Positions 4,945 through 5,289 of a DNA stretch of 5,289 nt are shown here, one piece after another. The stretch's first letter is position 1. The number at the start of each line of letters is the position of its first letter. The notes under the pieces were generated by a model. The model saw only the letters and a program-made list of their open reading frames with translations. It did no database searches and was not told the origin of the DNA. The stretch spans positions 1 to 5,289 of the forward strand of contig JAEZVQ010000046.1 of the NCBI GenBank assembly GCA_023420745.1. The letters run 5' to 3'. This DNA is from Actinomycetes bacterium (GTDB lineage: Bacteria; Actinomycetota; Actinomycetes; Actinomycetales; Actinomycetaceae). Both the position numbers and the translations under genes were made by a program.

Positions 4945-5289
4945 GCGACGAACACAGCGTATTCATTGCCTCCGGGACCGTGCGGGTCGATCCCGATTCT
5001 CTGCGTCGCGCAGCGTTCGCGATTGAAGTGATCCGCAGGATCGTCGCCGTAGCAGTCCATCATCTCGACGTCGCGGCGAATATCGGACCGAGTATCCCAA
5101 CCGCCTCCACACTGGCAGCATCCACACAGCTCGACGCGGTAGCAAGTAACGCTCATCACCGCAACATCGCTGCACGTTTGAGTGAACTCGACAATGCGCT
5201 GGCGTGCGCGGCAACAATTTACGACCGCAGCGAAAATACCGCATTTGAGGGGATTCCTCGCCTGTTCACCGCGTCGGCGAAGAACCCGA
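4941..5289 (+). CDS. Small helical protein with YxxxE motif, EspC/PE-like type VII secretion substrate (3' end beyond window)
   Basis: The visible 116 residues again predict a helical hairpin. Helix 1 covers about residues 17-46, starting with VDPDSLRRAA, an opening typical of EspC-type (DUF2580) proteins. A Gly-Pro/Pro turn lies near 49-53, and helix 2 covers about 56-98. Helix 2 ends in Tyr94-Asp-Arg-Ser-Glu98, which fits the YxxxD/E secretion signal that ESX-type machines recognise, in the usual place just after the second helix. The ATG overlaps the stop of the preceding W-x-G gene by four bases, and GGAG (4930-4933) lies seven bases upstream. In known pairs (PE/PPE, EsxA/EsxB) one partner gives the W-x-G and the other the YxxxD/E; these two neighbours split the motifs the same way. 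The reading frame is still open at the window edge, so total length and any C-terminal effector part are unknown. Confidence 0.65.
   Translation, partial: MSDEHSVFIASGTVRVDPDSLRRAAFAIEVIRRIVAVAVHHLDVAANIGPSIPTASTLAASTQLDAVASNAHHRNIAARLSELDNALACAATIYDRSENTAFEGIPRLFTASAKNP

Noticed and set aside
1..5289. CRISPR array, tRNA/rRNA, transposon ends or integrase
   Set aside because: No spaced direct repeats, cloverleaf-like sequence, transposase-like protein or long terminal inverted repeats were seen on either strand.

Overview
The window looks like chromosomal DNA of a moderately high-GC actinomycete. A member of Actinomycetaceae or a related family is possible, but that is only inference. The reasons are the actinobacterial-type CsoR with its Cys-His-Cys copper site, the GC-rich third codon positions, a GTG start, and a pair of small genes that resemble type VII (ESX/WXG100) secretion substrates. 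All genes appear intact. Only the first and last are cut by the window edges.

Layout from left to right. (1) Bases 1-540, minus strand: a copper-response operon, copZ (copper chaperone) followed by csoR (copper-sensing repressor, running off the left edge). Its promoter at 610-638 has near-consensus -35 and -10 boxes 17 bp apart. An ATACC-N7-GGTAT dyad typical of CsoR operators lies in the spacer and -10 box, so the operon is very probably self-repressed and induced by Cu(I). (2) Bases 687-2964, plus strand: a possible 20-codon basic leader ORF whose stop overlaps the next start (GTGA), then a serine alpha/beta-hydrolase with a GHSQGG nucleophile elbow and a histidine-rich N-terminus, then a single-pass membrane protein of unknown function 5 bp downstream. 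(3) Bases 2965-3027: a short convergent intergenic region with a strong hairpin, a candidate shared terminator. (4) Bases 3028-4458, minus strand: purB, adenylosuccinate lyase of the E. coli-like subfamily, apparently complete. (5) Bases 4459-4614: a divergent control region with three DnaA-box-like 9-mers at about 26-bp spacing and a hairpin that overlaps the ribosome binding site of the next gene. (6) Bases 4615-5289, plus strand: two translationally coupled small helical proteins. The first carries a W-x-G turn and the second a YxxxE motif near the end of its second helix, the division of labour seen in heterodimeric type VII secretion substrates.

How the parts relate: copZ and csoR form a self-contained copper module. 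The hydrolase/membrane-protein operon and the WXG/YxxxE pair flank purB. Hydrolases of this look occur, from memory, near WXG100-like genes in other actinobacteria, so the two halves may belong to one secretion- or envelope-related locus, with purB a housekeeping gene between them. That link is the most interesting hypothesis in the window and is not proven by the sequence. No rRNA, tRNA, CRISPR array, transposase or integrase was seen.
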